From assembly GCA_947629925.1 (NCBI GenBank), contig CANRFO010000005.1:104836-168835 (forward strand): a stretch of DNA of 64,000 nucleotides, written 5' to 3'. The stretch is from an uncultured Ruminiclostridium sp. (lineage in GTDB: Bacteria; Bacillota; Clostridia; Oscillospirales; Ruminococcaceae). A model generated the notes under the pieces. It ran no database searches. It saw only the letters and a list, made by a program, of their open reading frames with translations, and had not been told where the DNA came from. Positions 53,523-63,721 of the stretch are shown piece by piece (positions within the stretch are counted from its first letter, which is position 1; every line of letters starts with the position of its first letter). Made by a program: the position numbers and the translations under genes.

Positions 53523-53549
53523 GACCCGCCACGTTTAAAGTGACGGGTC
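53523..53549 (-). other. Hairpin between prs and rarA
   Basis: GACCCGcCAC and GTGaCGGGTC flank a 7-nt loop (arms 53523-53532 and 53540-53549, one mismatch). No T-run follows on the reverse strand, so it is an intercistronic structure or weak terminator. Confidence 0.5.
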
Positions 53550-53557
53550 GATGTTTA

Positions 53558-54724
53558 TTAAAGCTTTTCTGCACCTTTGATATTATATTTATCAAGCAGC
53601 GACCTTATCTTCTGATGAGGGTCGATCACCTTGCTGGTTGATATATCGTGATTTATCGCAAGTATGAGATATGCGATATATTTTGAAACATCAACTTCCT
53701 TGAACCATTCTCTCGAAAGCAGCTCAGGCGTTCTGTATGTAAGGTTTGTTCCGAAAACATAATCGATCATTCCGTCAGAATATGCTTGATCAAATTTTGA
53801 AAGACCGTTTGTGAAAATAGGATATGTAGCATATGCTATTATGCGTCTGGCTTTACGCTTTTTAAGTTCATATGCAATATCAAGCATTGATTCGCCTGAA
53901 GAAATTATATCGTCAGATATAAAAACATCTTTTCCTTCAACGGAATTGCCAAGGTATTCATGAGCTACTATCGGATTTCTGCCGTTTACTATCGTAGAAT
54001 AATCACGTCTCTTATAGAACATTCCCATTTCTACGCCAAGAACCGAAGCATAGTACATATTGCGGTTCAAAGCGCCTTCATCGGGACTTACTACCATAAA
54101 ATTCTCTTTTGAAACATCAAAGTCTGAAACTTCATGGAACATTGCCTTTAAGACCTGATAAGATGGCATTACATTGTCAAAGCCCATAAGCGGAACAGCG
54201 TTGCATACTCTTGCGTCATGAGCGTCAAATGTGATTATATTTGAAACACCCATAGCCTGAAGTTCCTGGAGCATTACTGCGCAGTCAAGAGACTCACGGT
54301 AATTTCTTCTGTGCTGTCTGCCGCCATAAAGGAGCGGCATTACAACGCTTATTCTGTGAGCTTTACCGCCCATAGCCTGAATTATTCTTTTAAGATCCTG
54401 AAAATGATCGTCAGGCGACATAAAGTTTTCTCTGCCGAACATTTTATAAGTACAGCTGTAATTTCCCACATCAACAATGATAAATATATCATCGCCTCTT
54501 ATTGATGTCTTAATAAGTCCTTTACCATCGCCTGAAGAAAATCTAGGACATTCTGTATCAACAAGATAAGAATCCTGAGCATATTGAGTGTCCTGTGACC
54601 ACTGTACAAGATAATCATTGATCTTGTTTCCTAAGTCTTTTGCTCCGTCTGTTGCAATTATACCGAGAGGCGCTACCTGATCTTTTGAATTGAAAACAAT
54701 AGTGCTGGCTTTTTGCTGTGCCAT
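53558..54724 (-). CDS. prs: Ribose-phosphate pyrophosphokinase, long divergent form
   Basis: Makes PRPP from ribose-5-phosphate and ATP. At 388 aa it is about 70 residues longer than the classical enzyme, mainly at the N-terminus. Recognisable are RISVVMPLLYGGRQHRRNYR (catalytic loop), NIITFDAHDARVCNAVPLMG (in place of DLHAxQIQGFF), SPDEGALNR and the PRPP loop VFISDDIISSGESMLDIA (in place of DDMIDTGGT). These changes mark the clostridial long-form subfamily; enzymatic activity is likely. It follows glyA by 33 bp. Confidence 0.85.
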   Translation of the reverse strand: MAQQKASTIVFNSKDQVAPLGIIATDGAKDLGNKINDYLVQWSQDTQYAQDSYLVDTECPRFSSGDGKGLIKTSIRGDDIFIIVDVGNYSCTYKMFGRENFMSPDDHFQDLKRIIQAMGGKAHRISVVMPLLYGGRQHRRNYRESLDCAVMLQELQAMGVSNIITFDAHDARVCNAVPLMGFDNVMPSYQVLKAMFHEVSDFDVSKENFMVVSPDEGALNRNMYYASVLGVEMGMFYKRRDYSTIVNGRNPIVAHEYLGNSVEGKDVFISDDIISSGESMLDIAYELKKRKARRIIAYATYPIFTNGLSKFDQAYSDGMIDYVFGTNLTYRTPELLSREWFKEVDVSKYIAYLILAINHDISTSKVIDPHQKIRSLLDKYNIKGAEKL

Positions 54725-54757
54725 TTTAACGTCCCTTTCTTTTGTTGTTTATTTCTA

Positions 54758-56014
54758 TTATTCATAAAGAGGATATTTAGCGCAGATGCTCTCTACTATC
54801 TCTCTCGCCTTTTCTTTATTTGCCTCAAAATCAGAGGCGACAAGATAAATGCTTTCGCCTATCTTGACCATATCATCTTCATTAAGTCCTCTTGTTGTAA
54901 CGGCGGCGGTTCCTACTCTGATTCCGCTTGTTACAAATGGCTTTTCGGGATCGTTCGGTATAGCGTTTTTGTTTACGGTGATATATACATCGTCAAGATG
55001 ATGTTCAAGGTCTTTTCCCGTAATATGGAAAGGACGAAGGTCAACAAGCATAAGATGATTGTCTGTTCCGCCTGAAACAAGTCTGAAACCTCTGTTTACC
55101 AGTTCCTTTGCCAACGTCTGAGCATTGCTGATTATCTGCTTGCCATATTCTTTGAACGAGGGCTCTAATGCCTCTTTTAAGCAGACGGCTTTTGCTGCGA
55201 TAACATGCATAAGAGGACCACCCTGAGTTCCCGGGAATATCGCTTTGTTTATTTTCTTTGCGATTTCTTCATCGTTGCAAAGTATCATACCGCCTCTCGG
55301 ACCTCTCAATGTCTTATGAGTAGTTGTGGTAACAACATCGGCATAAGGAATAGGTGACATATGAACGCCTGCTGCAACAAGTCCTGCAATATGCGCCATA
55401 TCAACCATAAAATATGCGCCGACCGATTTGGCTATCTGAGATATTCTTTCAAAATCTATTGCTCTGGGATATGCACTTGCGCCTGCAACTATGAGCTTAG
55501 GCTTGTTCTCTTCTGCAAGACGCTTCAACTCGTCATAGTCTATCATCTCGGTCTCATCATTAAGACCATATGCGATAAAATTAAAATATTTGCCTGACAT
55601 ATTTACAGGAGAACCATGTGTAAGATGTCCGCCATGTGCAAGGTTCATGCCGAGGACTGTATCGCCTGGTTCAAGCAAGGCAAAGTATACCGCCAGATTA
55701 GCTTGTGCGCCTGAGTGCGGCTGAACATTTGCAAAATTGCAGCCAAACAGTTTTTTTGCTCTTTCGATAGCGATATTTTCGACCACGTCTACGCACTGGC
55801 ATCCGCCGTAATAACGCTTTGCAGGATAACCTTCAGCATACTTGTTTGTCAAAACGCTTCCCATTGCAGCCATCACGGCAGGCGAAACGATATTTTCGCT
55901 CGCAATAAGCTCCAGATTGCGCCTTTGACGTTTAAGCTCATCATTCATCGCTTCTGCAACTTCATTGTCGAAGTTCTCAAGAAAGCCTATCGTGTTTACC
56001 AAATCGTTGTACAT
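54758..56014 (-). CDS. glyA: Serine hydroxymethyltransferase
   Basis: PLP enzyme interconverting serine and glycine with tetrahydrofolate, the main one-carbon source. [56 protein letters not shown] and the PLP-lysine segment [20 protein letters not shown] are complete. The start at 56014 (MYNDLVNTI) follows AGGAG by 6 bp; 418 aa. It has its own promoter; no glycine riboswitch is visible in the 75-nt leader. Confidence 0.97.
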   Translation of the reverse strand: MYNDLVNTIGFLENFDNEVAEAMNDELKRQRRNLELIASENIVSPAVMAAMGSVLTNKYAEGYPAKRYYGGCQCVDVVENIAIERAKKLFGCNFANVQPHSGAQANLAVYFALLEPGDTVLGMNLAHGGHLTHGSPVNMSGKYFNFIAYGLNDETEMIDYDELKRLAEENKPKLIVAGASAYPRAIDFERISQIAKSVGAYFMVDMAHIAGLVAAGVHMSPIPYADVVTTTTHKTLRGPRGGMILCNDEEIAKKINKAIFPGTQGGPLMHVIAAKAVCLKEALEPSFKEYGKQIISNAQTLAKELVNRGFRLVSGGTDNHLMLVDLRPFHITGKDLEHHLDDVYITVNKNAIPNDPEKPFVTSGIRVGTAAVTTRGLNEDDMVKIGESIYLVASDFEANKEKAREIVESICAKYPLYE

Positions 56015-56091
56015 AGCTTCTCCTCTCAAATACAGCGTATTTAAACATACATTTGATAATCAGGTAATATTTCCCGATTGACCCAATATAC

Positions 56092-56120
56092 ATTATACTT
56101 TTTTTTCACTGTAATTTCAA
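56092..56120 (-). promoter_or_regulatory. Sigma-A promoter of glyA
   Basis: Reverse-strand TTGAAA (56120-56115), 17-bp spacer, TATAAT (56097-56092), about 78 bp before the glyA ATG. Confidence 0.8.
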
Positions 56121-56159
56121 GACTTTTGTAAAAATAATTATAAATTTGACACCTTGTAC

Positions 56160-56187
56160 TAAAAAGGGCTGATAAACTCAGCCCTTT
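56160..56187 (-). terminator. Terminator of the xyl operon
   Basis: Reverse strand: AAAGGGCTGA (56187-56178), loop, TCAGCCCTTT (56172-56163), followed by further Ts. A 10-bp perfect stem 17 bp after the tal stop. Confidence 0.92.
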
Positions 56188-56203
56188 CAGCATTATCAAA
56201 AAA

Positions 56204-56851
56204 TTATTTGTTGATAAAGCCTTCCCAATCCTTCAGGAAACGCTCGATACCGTTATCCGTCATAGGATGTTTGAGCATTTGGAGAAGTACATTCATAGGA
56301 ACGGTAGCTATATGGCAGCCCATTCTTGCGGCAGCAGTAACGTGAATAGGATTGCGAATAGATGCGGCGATTATTTCAGTATCTATCGCAGAAGCATTGA
56401 AAATATCAACGATCTCTTCGATAAGATTGAGTCCTTCCATACCTATATCGTCAAGCCTGCCAAGGAAAGGACTTACAAAAGTAGCGCCCGCTCTTGCTGC
56501 CAAAAGCGCCTGTGCTGCGGAAAAAACAAGCGTTACATTGGTCTTTATTCCTTTTGCAGTGAGCTGTTTGCAGGCTTTAAGACCTTCTTCGCACATAGGA
56601 AGTTTAATAACTATGTTCTTGTTAATCGCTGCAAGAGGAAGAGCCTCTTCTACCATTTTGTCAGCCTCAAGGGAAATTACTTCTGCTGAAATAGGACCGT
56701 CAACAATGCTTGCTATTTCAGTCACTACTTCTTTGAAGTCGCGTCCTTCCTTTGCAATAAGGGATGGATTGGTCGTAACGCCGCAAATAATACCCATATC
56801 ATTTGCTCTCTTGATGTCCGCAACATTGGCGGTGTCAATGAAAAGTTTCAT
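56204..56851 (-). CDS. tal: Transaldolase (small TalC/FSA-like form)
   Basis: A 215-aa TIM-barrel aldolase of the small transaldolase subfamily. [37 protein letters not shown], the Schiff-base Lys in [35 protein letters not shown] and [13 protein letters not shown] are complete. It moves dihydroxyacetone units between sugar phosphates, linking pentose phosphates to glycolysis. Third gene of the xylA-xylB operon. Confidence 0.95.
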   Translation of the reverse strand: MKLFIDTANVADIKRANDMGIICGVTTNPSLIAKEGRDFKEVVTEIASIVDGPISAEVISLEADKMVEEALPLAAINKNIVIKLPMCEEGLKACKQLTAKGIKTNVTLVFSAAQALLAARAGATFVSPFLGRLDDIGMEGLNLIEEIVDIFNASAIDTEIIAASIRNPIHVTAAARMGCHIATVPMNVLLQMLKHPMTDNGIERFLKDWEGFINK

Positions 56852-56868
56852 TTTTTATCTCCTTTAAA

Positions 56869-58392
56869 TTAAATATTTGCCAGTTCGTTAAAGCATGATT
56901 TCATAGCAGGATACAGCTTTTTGTATACCGCATAGACTTTTTCATACTCTTTTGTATTTTCATCTATGGGGGTTTGCACTTTATCAGGAAGGATAACGGC
57001 TTTGCAAGCCTCAGGAACGCTTGAATATATTCCTGCTCCAACTGCTGCCAACAAAGCTACACCCAAGGCGGGACCTTCTTTATTCTGAGTTGTTTTTACA
57101 GGGCAGGCGTACAAGTCTGCAAGCATTTGTCTCCACAGCGGTGAGCTTCCGCCGCCTCCGCAAGCCATCATATCTGTAACGTTTATCTGCATTTCCCTCA
57201 TCACTTCAACGCAATCTCTTAATGAATAGGAAACGCCTTCCATTACCGCTCTTATCATATCCTTTTTCTTGTGCATTGTAGACAAGCCCACGAATGCGCC
57301 TCGACAGTTAGGGTCAAGGTGAGGAGTTCTTTCACCGTTGAGATAAGGCAGATAAATCAGTCTATTTGCGCCGATAGGTACTTCCATTGCCTCTTTATCG
57401 GTCAGATAGTATGGATCAACTCCCATATTCAATGCGGTTTCCATTTCACTCCAACAAAGATTATCTCTAAACCATTTGAGCGATAAGCCTGCACTTTGAG
57501 TTACGCCCATAACATGCCAGCAATTCGGTACCGCACAGCAGAATGTGTGAACTCTTCCCTTTTTATCAATGGAAATATCACTTGTATGAGCAAATACCAC
57601 GCCGCTGGAACCGATAGTGGTAAACGCCTTTCCGTCCTCTACAACGCCTGTTCCCACAGCGGCGGCGGCATTATCCCCCGCTCCGCCTACAACGATCGTG
57701 CCTTCCGCAAGTCCTGTAAGCTCTGCAACGCGTTTTGTTATTCTACCCGTAATTTCAGGACTTTCATATACTTTTGCAAGCAGTGACTTATCAATTCCAA
57801 GCTTATCAAGCACTTCATCAGACCAGCAGCGGTTAGGTATATCAAGGAGCTGCATTCCTGACGCATCAGAAACCTCAGTTGCATATTCGCCTGTCAGCAT
57901 AAATCTGATATAGTCCTTAGGGAGCAAAATATGACGGCATTTTTCATAATTCTCAGGCTCGTTGTTTTTCACCCACATTATTTTTGCGGCGGTAAATCCC
58001 GTGATAGCAGGATTTGCGGTAATATCTATAAGCCTGTCTGCTCCCACCTTTTCGGTTATTTCAACAACTTCCTTTGCTGTTCTCTGGTCGCACCAGATTA
58101 TACTGCGCCTTATTACATTGTTGTCTTTGTCAAGCATTACCAAGCCGTGCATTTGACCTGAAAGTCCAACGCCTTTGATCTCAGATGAAATAATGCCACT
58201 CTCATGTATTACCTGCTTTATCCCGTTTACAACAGCATTCCACCAGTCAAGCGGCTCCTGCTCTGCATAACCATTTTGCGGAGTGTAAAGGGGATATTCG
58301 TAAGTAGCGGATGAAACAGGAACTCCATCCTCGGAAAAAAGGACGGTTTTTGTTCCCGATGTTCCTATATCAACGCCTAAAATATAAGCCAT
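56869..58392 (-). CDS. xylB: Xylulokinase
   Basis: A FGGY-family kinase of 507 aa that phosphorylates D-xylulose to xylulose-5-phosphate. ILGVDIGTSGTKTVLFSEDG (phosphate loop), GLSGQMHGLVMLDKDNNVIR (typical of xylulokinase), IIWCDQRTAKEV and ACGGGGSSPLWRQMLADLYA. AAAGGGAAA precedes the ATG. It is 20 bp downstream of xylA. Confidence 0.96.
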   Translation of the reverse strand: MAYILGVDIGTSGTKTVLFSEDGVPVSSATYEYPLYTPQNGYAEQEPLDWWNAVVNGIKQVIHESGIISSEIKGVGLSGQMHGLVMLDKDNNVIRRSIIWCDQRTAKEVVEITEKVGADRLIDITANPAITGFTAAKIMWVKNNEPENYEKCRHILLPKDYIRFMLTGEYATEVSDASGMQLLDIPNRCWSDEVLDKLGIDKSLLAKVYESPEITGRITKRVAELTGLAEGTIVVGGAGDNAAAAVGTGVVEDGKAFTTIGSSGVVFAHTSDISIDKKGRVHTFCCAVPNCWHVMGVTQSAGLSLKWFRDNLCWSEMETALNMGVDPYYLTDKEAMEVPIGANRLIYLPYLNGERTPHLDPNCRGAFVGLSTMHKKKDMIRAVMEGVSYSLRDCVEVMREMQINVTDMMACGGGGSSPLWRQMLADLYACPVKTTQNKEGPALGVALLAAVGAGIYSSVPEACKAVILPDKVQTPIDENTKEYEKVYAVYKKLYPAMKSCFNELANI

Positions 58393-58412
58393 AATGTATT
58401 TCCCTTTCTTTA

Positions 58413-59732
58413 TCAGTCAGAAAACAGAACGTTGTTGAGTATGCTTTCCAGCATTTCCTGTCTGCCGCTGGATACGGAAGAAATAACGTCTCCCTTTTCA
58501 AGAACATATTTTTCAAGCTCAGGCATTTTTGCTTTTCCTGCAATTATGTCAGCGCCTATGCCTGTATTCCAGCTTGCATATCTTTCTTCAACAAACTTGT
58601 CTATTCTGCCGTCTTTTATAAGCTTGTCAGCGGCACGCAGACCCAGAGCAAATGTGTCCATACCTGCGATGTAGCTGTGGAAAATATCTTCGGGAGTAAA
58701 TGAGCCGCGGCGAGCCTTTGAGTCAAAGTTAAGTCCGCCGTTGGTAAAGCCGCCTGCTTTAAGCACTTCATACATACACAGTACAGCGTCGTAAATATTT
58801 GTCGGGAACTGGTCGGTGTCCCAGCCGAGGAGCATATCACCCTGGTTAGCGTCAATTGAGCCAAAGACGCCGTTCTCACGGGCAACTCTAAGCTCATGCT
58901 GGAAAGTATGACCTGCAAGCGTTGCGTGGTTTGCCTCGATATTCATCTTGAAATCACCAAGCAGGTCGTATTTGCGCAGGAATCCCAGAACAGTAGCTGT
59001 ATCAAAATCATACTGATGCTTTGTAGGCTCCTTGGGCTTGGGCTCAATGTAGAAATCACCCTTAAATCCTATTGAGCGAGCATATTCAACCGCCATTTTC
59101 ATAAGTCTTGCCATATTGTCCTGTTCAAGACCGAGGTTTGTGTTAAGCAGAGTTTCATAGCCTTCACGTCCGCCCCAGAAAACATAACCGTTTCCTCCCA
59201 GCTTGACGGTAAGCTCAAGCGCTTTCTTTATCTGAGCCGCTGCAAAAGCAAATACGTCCGCATTGGGAGCGGTGCCTGCACCGTGCATATATCTGGGGTT
59301 GTTAAAGCAGTTAGCGGTTCCCCAAAGCAATTTCTTGCCTGATTTATCCATAAGCTCTTTCAGTATATCGGATATTTCATCAAGGCGCTTATTCGTTTCG
59401 GAAAGAGTGTCTGCTTCGGGAGCAATATCTCTGTCATGGAAGCAGTAATAATCTATCGACAGCTTATCCATTATTTCAAAAGCGGCATATGCTTTATTTC
59501 TTGCAATATCCATAGGGTCCTTGCCGCCCCACTTTTTGTCGGCAGTGCCCACACCAAACATATCTGTTCCGTCGCCGCCCATAGTGTGCCACCAAGAAAG
59601 AGCAAACTTGAGCTGCTCACGCATTTTCTTGCCGCCTATAACTTCGTCGGGATTGTAATACTTAAACGCAAGGGGATTTGTAGAATTTTTACCCTCATAC
59701 TGAATTTTTGGAATGTTGAAAAACTCGCTCAT
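58413..59732 (-). CDS. xylA: Xylose isomerase
   Basis: Converts D-xylose to D-xylulose. 439 aa, the class II (longer) form. [20 protein letters not shown] holds the catalytic His/Asp, [39 protein letters not shown] (metal-binding Glu), [19 protein letters not shown] and [20 protein letters not shown]. First gene of the xyl operon, behind a promoter and a palindromic operator; GGAGGAAGT precedes the ATG. Confidence 0.97.
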   Translation of the reverse strand: MSEFFNIPKIQYEGKNSTNPLAFKYYNPDEVIGGKKMREQLKFALSWWHTMGGDGTDMFGVGTADKKWGGKDPMDIARNKAYAAFEIMDKLSIDYYCFHDRDIAPEADTLSETNKRLDEISDILKELMDKSGKKLLWGTANCFNNPRYMHGAGTAPNADVFAFAAAQIKKALELTVKLGGNGYVFWGGREGYETLLNTNLGLEQDNMARLMKMAVEYARSIGFKGDFYIEPKPKEPTKHQYDFDTATVLGFLRKYDLLGDFKMNIEANHATLAGHTFQHELRVARENGVFGSIDANQGDMLLGWDTDQFPTNIYDAVLCMYEVLKAGGFTNGGLNFDSKARRGSFTPEDIFHSYIAGMDTFALGLRAADKLIKDGRIDKFVEERYASWNTGIGADIIAGKAKMPELEKYVLEKGDVISSVSSGRQEMLESILNNVLFSD

Positions 59733-59769
59733 AATTATTACTTCCTCCTGAAATATAACATTGTCATAA

Positions 59770-59787
59770 GTATGATACAGTTCATAC
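59770..59787 (-). promoter_or_regulatory. Probable operator of the xyl operon
   Basis: GTATGA-N6-TCATAC is a perfect 6-bp inverted repeat with a 6-bp centre, 11 bp downstream of the -10 box and roughly at +5 to +22. That is a repressor position. The regulator gene is not in the window; a XylR/ROK- or LacI-family repressor is a guess. Confidence 0.55.
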
Positions 59788-59798
59788 CATATAAGAAT

Positions 59799-59827
59799 AT
59801 TTTAATATATTTAGCAACTTTTGTCAA
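59799..59827 (-). promoter_or_regulatory. Sigma-A promoter of the xyl operon
   Basis: Reverse-strand TTGACA (59827-59822), 17-bp spacer, TAAAAT (59804-59799). It is divergent from the pfk promoter 43 bp away. Confidence 0.82.
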
Positions 59828-59869
59828 TAGAATTTTATGCGTTTTATACAAAAAAATCGTAATTTTATA

Positions 59870-59898
59870 TTGACGTTTACAACTGATTGCTGTATAAT
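59870..59898 (+). promoter_or_regulatory. Sigma-A promoter of pfk
   Basis: TTGACG (59870-59875), 17-bp spacer, TATAAT (59893-59898), 36 bp before the ATG. Confidence 0.82.
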
Positions 59899-59934
59899 AT
59901 TTAAAAAGGAAATGCAAAAGAAAGGATGACAAAT

Positions 59935-61020
59935 ATGGCAAAACGCAGGATAGGAATACTTACAAGCGGAGGCGACTGCCCGGGTCTTAACGCTACGATA
60001 AGAGGCGTTGCAAAGGCGTGCTATAACTTTATCGGTGAAGATAAAGTCGAAATAATAGGTATTTCCGACGGTTTTCACGGACTTATTCATAATGAATGTA
60101 AGGAAATGAAACCCTCTGACTTTTCAGGTATTTTGACGCAGGGCGGAACAATTCTCGGCACAAGAAGAACACCTTACAAGATGATGCAAATCATTGAAGA
60201 TGACAATATAGATAAAGTAGCCGAGATGAAACAGACATATAAAACCCGTAAATTGGACTGCCTGCTGACGCTTGGCGGAAACGGAACGCATAAAACAGCC
60301 AATTTGCTATCTGAAGAAGGTTTGAACGTTATCGGTCTTCCAAAGACTATTGATAACGATATATGGGGCACATCAGTAACGTTTGGTTTTCATACTGCGG
60401 TGGATATAGGAACAGAAGTTGTTGACCGTATACACACAACGGCAAATTCACATAGCAGAGTCATGGTAATCGAGATAATGGGCAACAAAGCAGGCTGGCT
60501 GACGCTTTACACAGGCGTTGCAGGCGGTGCGGACATTATACTTATTCCCGAAATTCCCTATGACATTGATAAAGTAGCCAAAGCTGTCGAATCACGAGCA
60601 AAGGCAGGAAAATCCTTCTCTATTCTTGCCGTAGCTGAAGGCTGCATGGATATTGACGAAGCAAAAATGAAGAAAAAAGACCGTATGCGTATAAGAAATG
60701 AAAACGGTTATAATACAGCAACTGTAAGAATAGCCAAGGATATCGAGAGAATCACAGGTTACGAAACAAGAACGGTGGTTCCCGGACATATGCTTAGAGG
60801 AGGAAGTCCTTCCGCTTATGACCGTGTACTTGCTACAAAGTTCGGTGCAAGAGCCGCAGAGCTTATTGTTGAAGAAAAATACGGATACACAGTTGCAAAA
60901 ATCGGAACGGAAATAGGTGAAAACAAGCTGTCTGATGTTACTATGAAAACAAAATTTGTTCCGTTAGATGATAAGGTTGTAAAAGCCGCACGCGATATAG
61001 GTATATCATTCGGCGACTGA
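59935..61020 (+). CDS. pfkA: 6-phosphofructokinase
   Basis: A 361-aa phosphofructokinase. IGILTSGGDCPGLNATIRG binds the phosphoryl donor, LLTLGGNGTHKTANLLSEEG replaces the usual GGDGS, LPKTIDNDIWGTSVTFGFHT is the substrate/catalytic loop, and EIMGNKAGWLTLYTGVAGGA plus LRGGSPSAYDRVLATKFG complete it. Gly in the donor site argues for ATP, but Lys in PKTIDND is common in PPi-dependent enzymes, so the donor is uncertain. The ATG at 59935 has AAAGGA at 8 bp; the ATG at 59926 is inside that site. A weak TAAAAGG/CCTTTTA hairpin (61033-61052) follows the gene. Confidence 0.93.
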   Translation: MAKRRIGILTSGGDCPGLNATIRGVAKACYNFIGEDKVEIIGISDGFHGLIHNECKEMKPSDFSGILTQGGTILGTRRTPYKMMQIIEDDNIDKVAEMKQTYKTRKLDCLLTLGGNGTHKTANLLSEEGLNVIGLPKTIDNDIWGTSVTFGFHTAVDIGTEVVDRIHTTANSHSRVMVIEIMGNKAGWLTLYTGVAGGADIILIPEIPYDIDKVAKAVESRAKAGKSFSILAVAEGCMDIDEAKMKKKDRMRIRNENGYNTATVRIAKDIERITGYETRTVVPGHMLRGGSPSAYDRVLATKFGARAAELIVEEKYGYTVAKIGTEIGENKLSDVTMKTKFVPLDDKVVKAARDIGISFGD

Positions 61021-61090
61021 TATTCAAATTTATAAAAGGTGTTTTCCTTTTAGTCCGCCCCCAATAAAGAAGTTTATCTCAAACCGAAAA

Positions 61091-61114
61091 GCTGCATAGC
61101 CGAAACTATGCAGC
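61091..61114 (-). terminator. Hairpin at the end of the serine recombinase gene
   Basis: GCTGCATAG (61091-61099) and CTATGCAGC (61106-61114) form a 9-bp stem containing the recombinase stop codon, followed on the reverse strand by TTTTC. It is a probable terminator for the recombinase transcript. Confidence 0.7.
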
Positions 61115-62341
61115 ATTTCTCTTTTTGCCGTAAACAGCGCGGTCAGCCTTGACCGTTGCTGTCAAAACGTTAAAGCGGAAGCAGATGTCGATCTGCTGCG
61201 TTCGGTGCCCGCTTGACTTGTCAGGCGCATGAACAACAATTTTCTCAATAAACTCGTGCATAATTTCGGGAGTTAGCTTCGGAATATCCGAATACTTGCG
61301 GACTATTCCGATAAATTGCGCCGTATCAGCGTTCTTGCGTTCGCCGTCTTTGATGAATCTCGATAATTCGGGAATAATTTGCTTTAGCTCTTTCTGCTCT
61401 GCTTCATAATTTTTCGACATCATCTCGAATATCTCATCAGATATCTTACCGCTGATGTTATCCTCATAAAGCCTCGCAAACAGCTTGTTAAGCTCCGAGA
61501 CCCGCTTTTCTGATCTGTCGAGCCTTTTCTTTGCAGCTTTCAGCTCAGCTGACTGCTTCTGCTTAGAGTTTTGTATTGCCAGCTCAACAAATTCTTCCTC
61601 GTGTTCCCTGACATATGCAGTTACCTTCCGCAGTTCCGCAAGCACGAGCTGTTCAAGAACAGAAGTACGGATAAAATGCGCTGAACAGTCTTCTCTGCGC
61701 TTGGCATAGGTGGAGCATTTCATATGCTCCTGTTCTGCTGTAAGAGAGTACGACCTGCAAAGGTACAGCTTCTGCCCGCAATCGGCGCAGCAGACGATCC
61801 CCGAAAAAGGATTTACTTCTTGGTGCTTCTGCAAGCGCCGCTTGTTTTTCCGAAGCTCCTGCACTAAATCAAAATCATGCTGTGAAATGATGGCGGGATG
61901 AGTGTTCTCAAATATCTGCCATTCCCATCTTGGGTTGTCGACTTTCTTCTTGTTTTTGTAGGATTTTTTGCTTGTCTTGAAATTTACGGTGTGTCCTGCA
62001 TATTCCATTCTTTCAAGAATGTGTACAACAGTTGAGTCGCACCAAAAGGTCGTATCCTTCGGGGCTTTTACGTTCGCATAGCCTTTTATACTGCTGTACG
62101 CTGTGGGGATAAGTATCTTGTCTGCGGTCAGCTTCTTTGCGATTTGCTGAGGACCGTACCCGTCGATACAAAGCTGAAAGATTCTGCGGACTACTTTTGC
62201 GGCTTCCTCGTCTATTTCCCACACATTCTTGTCGGTCTCGCTTTTCCTGTAACCGTAAGGCGGATTTCCCGATTGACCTTTAGCCTTGAAAACTGCTTTG
62301 ATCTTTTTGAAGCAATCCCGCGCATACCAATCATTAGTCAC
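61106..62341 (-). pseudogene. Large serine recombinase lacking its catalytic domain (copy 1)
   Basis: A 411-aa frame holding the recombinase domain (about residues 25-140, PPYGYRKSETDKNVWEIDEE), the zinc-ribbon domain (CCADCGQKLYL...CSTYAKRREDCSAH) and a coiled coil (about 260-330) of large serine recombinases. The resolvase-type N-terminal domain of about 150 residues, with the Ser nucleophile, is absent. The frame begins at NDWYARDCFKKIKAV, the junction between the two domains, with only a GTG start and 21 bp after the stop of copy 2. Probably non-catalytic unless joined elsewhere. Confidence 0.85.
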
Positions 62342-62362
62342 CCTTTCATAAAGAATGACGGC

Positions 62363-63699
62363 TTATAATTCTACAAATCCCACGAAATTGTAATAAATAT
62401 TGATGTCGCGCTCAACATGCCCATCGACCTCGCGTTTTTCACCAATCTCAATTTTCTGGATAATCCGAACAAGCGTCGCACGGTCAAGTTCTTCAAGTTG
62501 AGCATAGTCTTGAATCAAGTCGAGCCAGTCATCGACAGACTTTTCGTTCTCCTCACTTGCCGCTAACTTCGTGGAAATCTCTTTTTTATGCTCCAACTTT
62601 TCAGCACGCTCAGCTTCATACTTGTTAAGCAAGTTAATACAAACGCCTTCGGGTATACGTCCAATGACCTTGTCCTCATAAGCCGACTGCACAAGTTTTT
62701 CTAACTCGGCAAGCCGCTTTTCAAGCGCTGTCAGCTCGGTTTTCAGCAGGCTCGTTCTTTCTGCGCTTGCGTTTCTTTTCCTGACGAGGATCTGCTCTTT
62801 AAGCGCTTCACGGTTGCCTTGAGCGAGGATAGCTTTGCTGCGAATATCAGCCAAAACGACCGCCACAAGCGCTTTCTGGTTGATATAGTGTGATGAGCAA
62901 GCGTCTTTTCCGCCGATAGCGTAGCGGTTACATACATACGATTTGAATTCAGGCTCTTTTCCCGACGTCGTTTTGCGGTAATCGCGCATGTATCGCAGCG
63001 ACGAGCCGCAGTCCATGCACCGCAAAAGCCCGCCAAACAAGGCAATCATTCCGCTCTTGCCAGTCCTTCCGCGCCCGGGGTGGTTGTCCATTCGTTGAAC
63101 TGCTTCCCAGATGTCTTGAGATATAATCGGCTCGTGGGTGTTCTCGACCTTGATCCACTCGTCTTTGGGCTTGTCCACCTGCTTATGATTTTTGTAGGAC
63201 ACCGTCCCCGTTTTATTCTGAACCGTATGACCGATATAGACCTCGTTGCGGAGAATTGTCTTTACGGTAACATCGTTCCAATACGGAGTTTCATTTCGAG
63301 GATTTTCTCTGCCCTCCGCCATATAGTAGAATGTTCTCGGTGCAGGAACGCCCTCAGCGTTAAGCTGCACCGCAATTTTTCGGAAACCGTTTCCTTGCAG
63401 GCGCATATCGAAAATATGTTTTACTACGGGAGACGTTATCGGGTCTATCTCCAAAATGTGCTTATCGGCTGAGCTTTTTCGGTAGCCGAGAGGCGCATAA
63501 CAGCCTACATACTTGCCAGACTTAAACGTGGATTGCTTAACCGCCTTGATTTTGTTGCTTGTATCCCGCGCATAAAGGTCGTTCATTACATTTTTCATTA
63601 TGACAAGCATTTCGTTGTTTTTTGCTGAGTGTCTACTCCGTCATTAAGAGCGATAAAGCGACAACCGAGAGACGGAACGACGAAATCTGTGTAATTCAG
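62363..63699 (-). pseudogene. Large serine recombinase, truncated and frameshifted (copy 2)
   Basis: The main frame (62363-63610, 415 aa) begins at MNDLYARDTSNKIKAVK and has the recombinase domain, zinc ribbon (CMDCGSSLRYM...CNRYAIGGKDAC) and coiled coil. Upstream, in another frame (63699 downward), remains the end of the catalytic domain: YTDFVV, CRFIALNDGVDTQQ. The two frames meet at a run of six A (63618-63623), showing a frameshift. The first about 110 residues, including the catalytic Ser, are missing. A stop (63700-63702) precedes the remnant. Confidence 0.87.
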
Positions 63700-63721
63700 T
63701 TAAGGATATAAATACCTATAA

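Noticed and set aside
56015..56091. Glycine riboswitch before glyA
   Set aside because: The leader is only about 75 nt, A/T-rich, and lacks the tandem conserved stems of that riboswitch.
56352..56867. 171-residue plus-strand frame opposite tal
   Set aside because: Antisense to conserved transaldolase motifs, with a composition typical of shadow frames.
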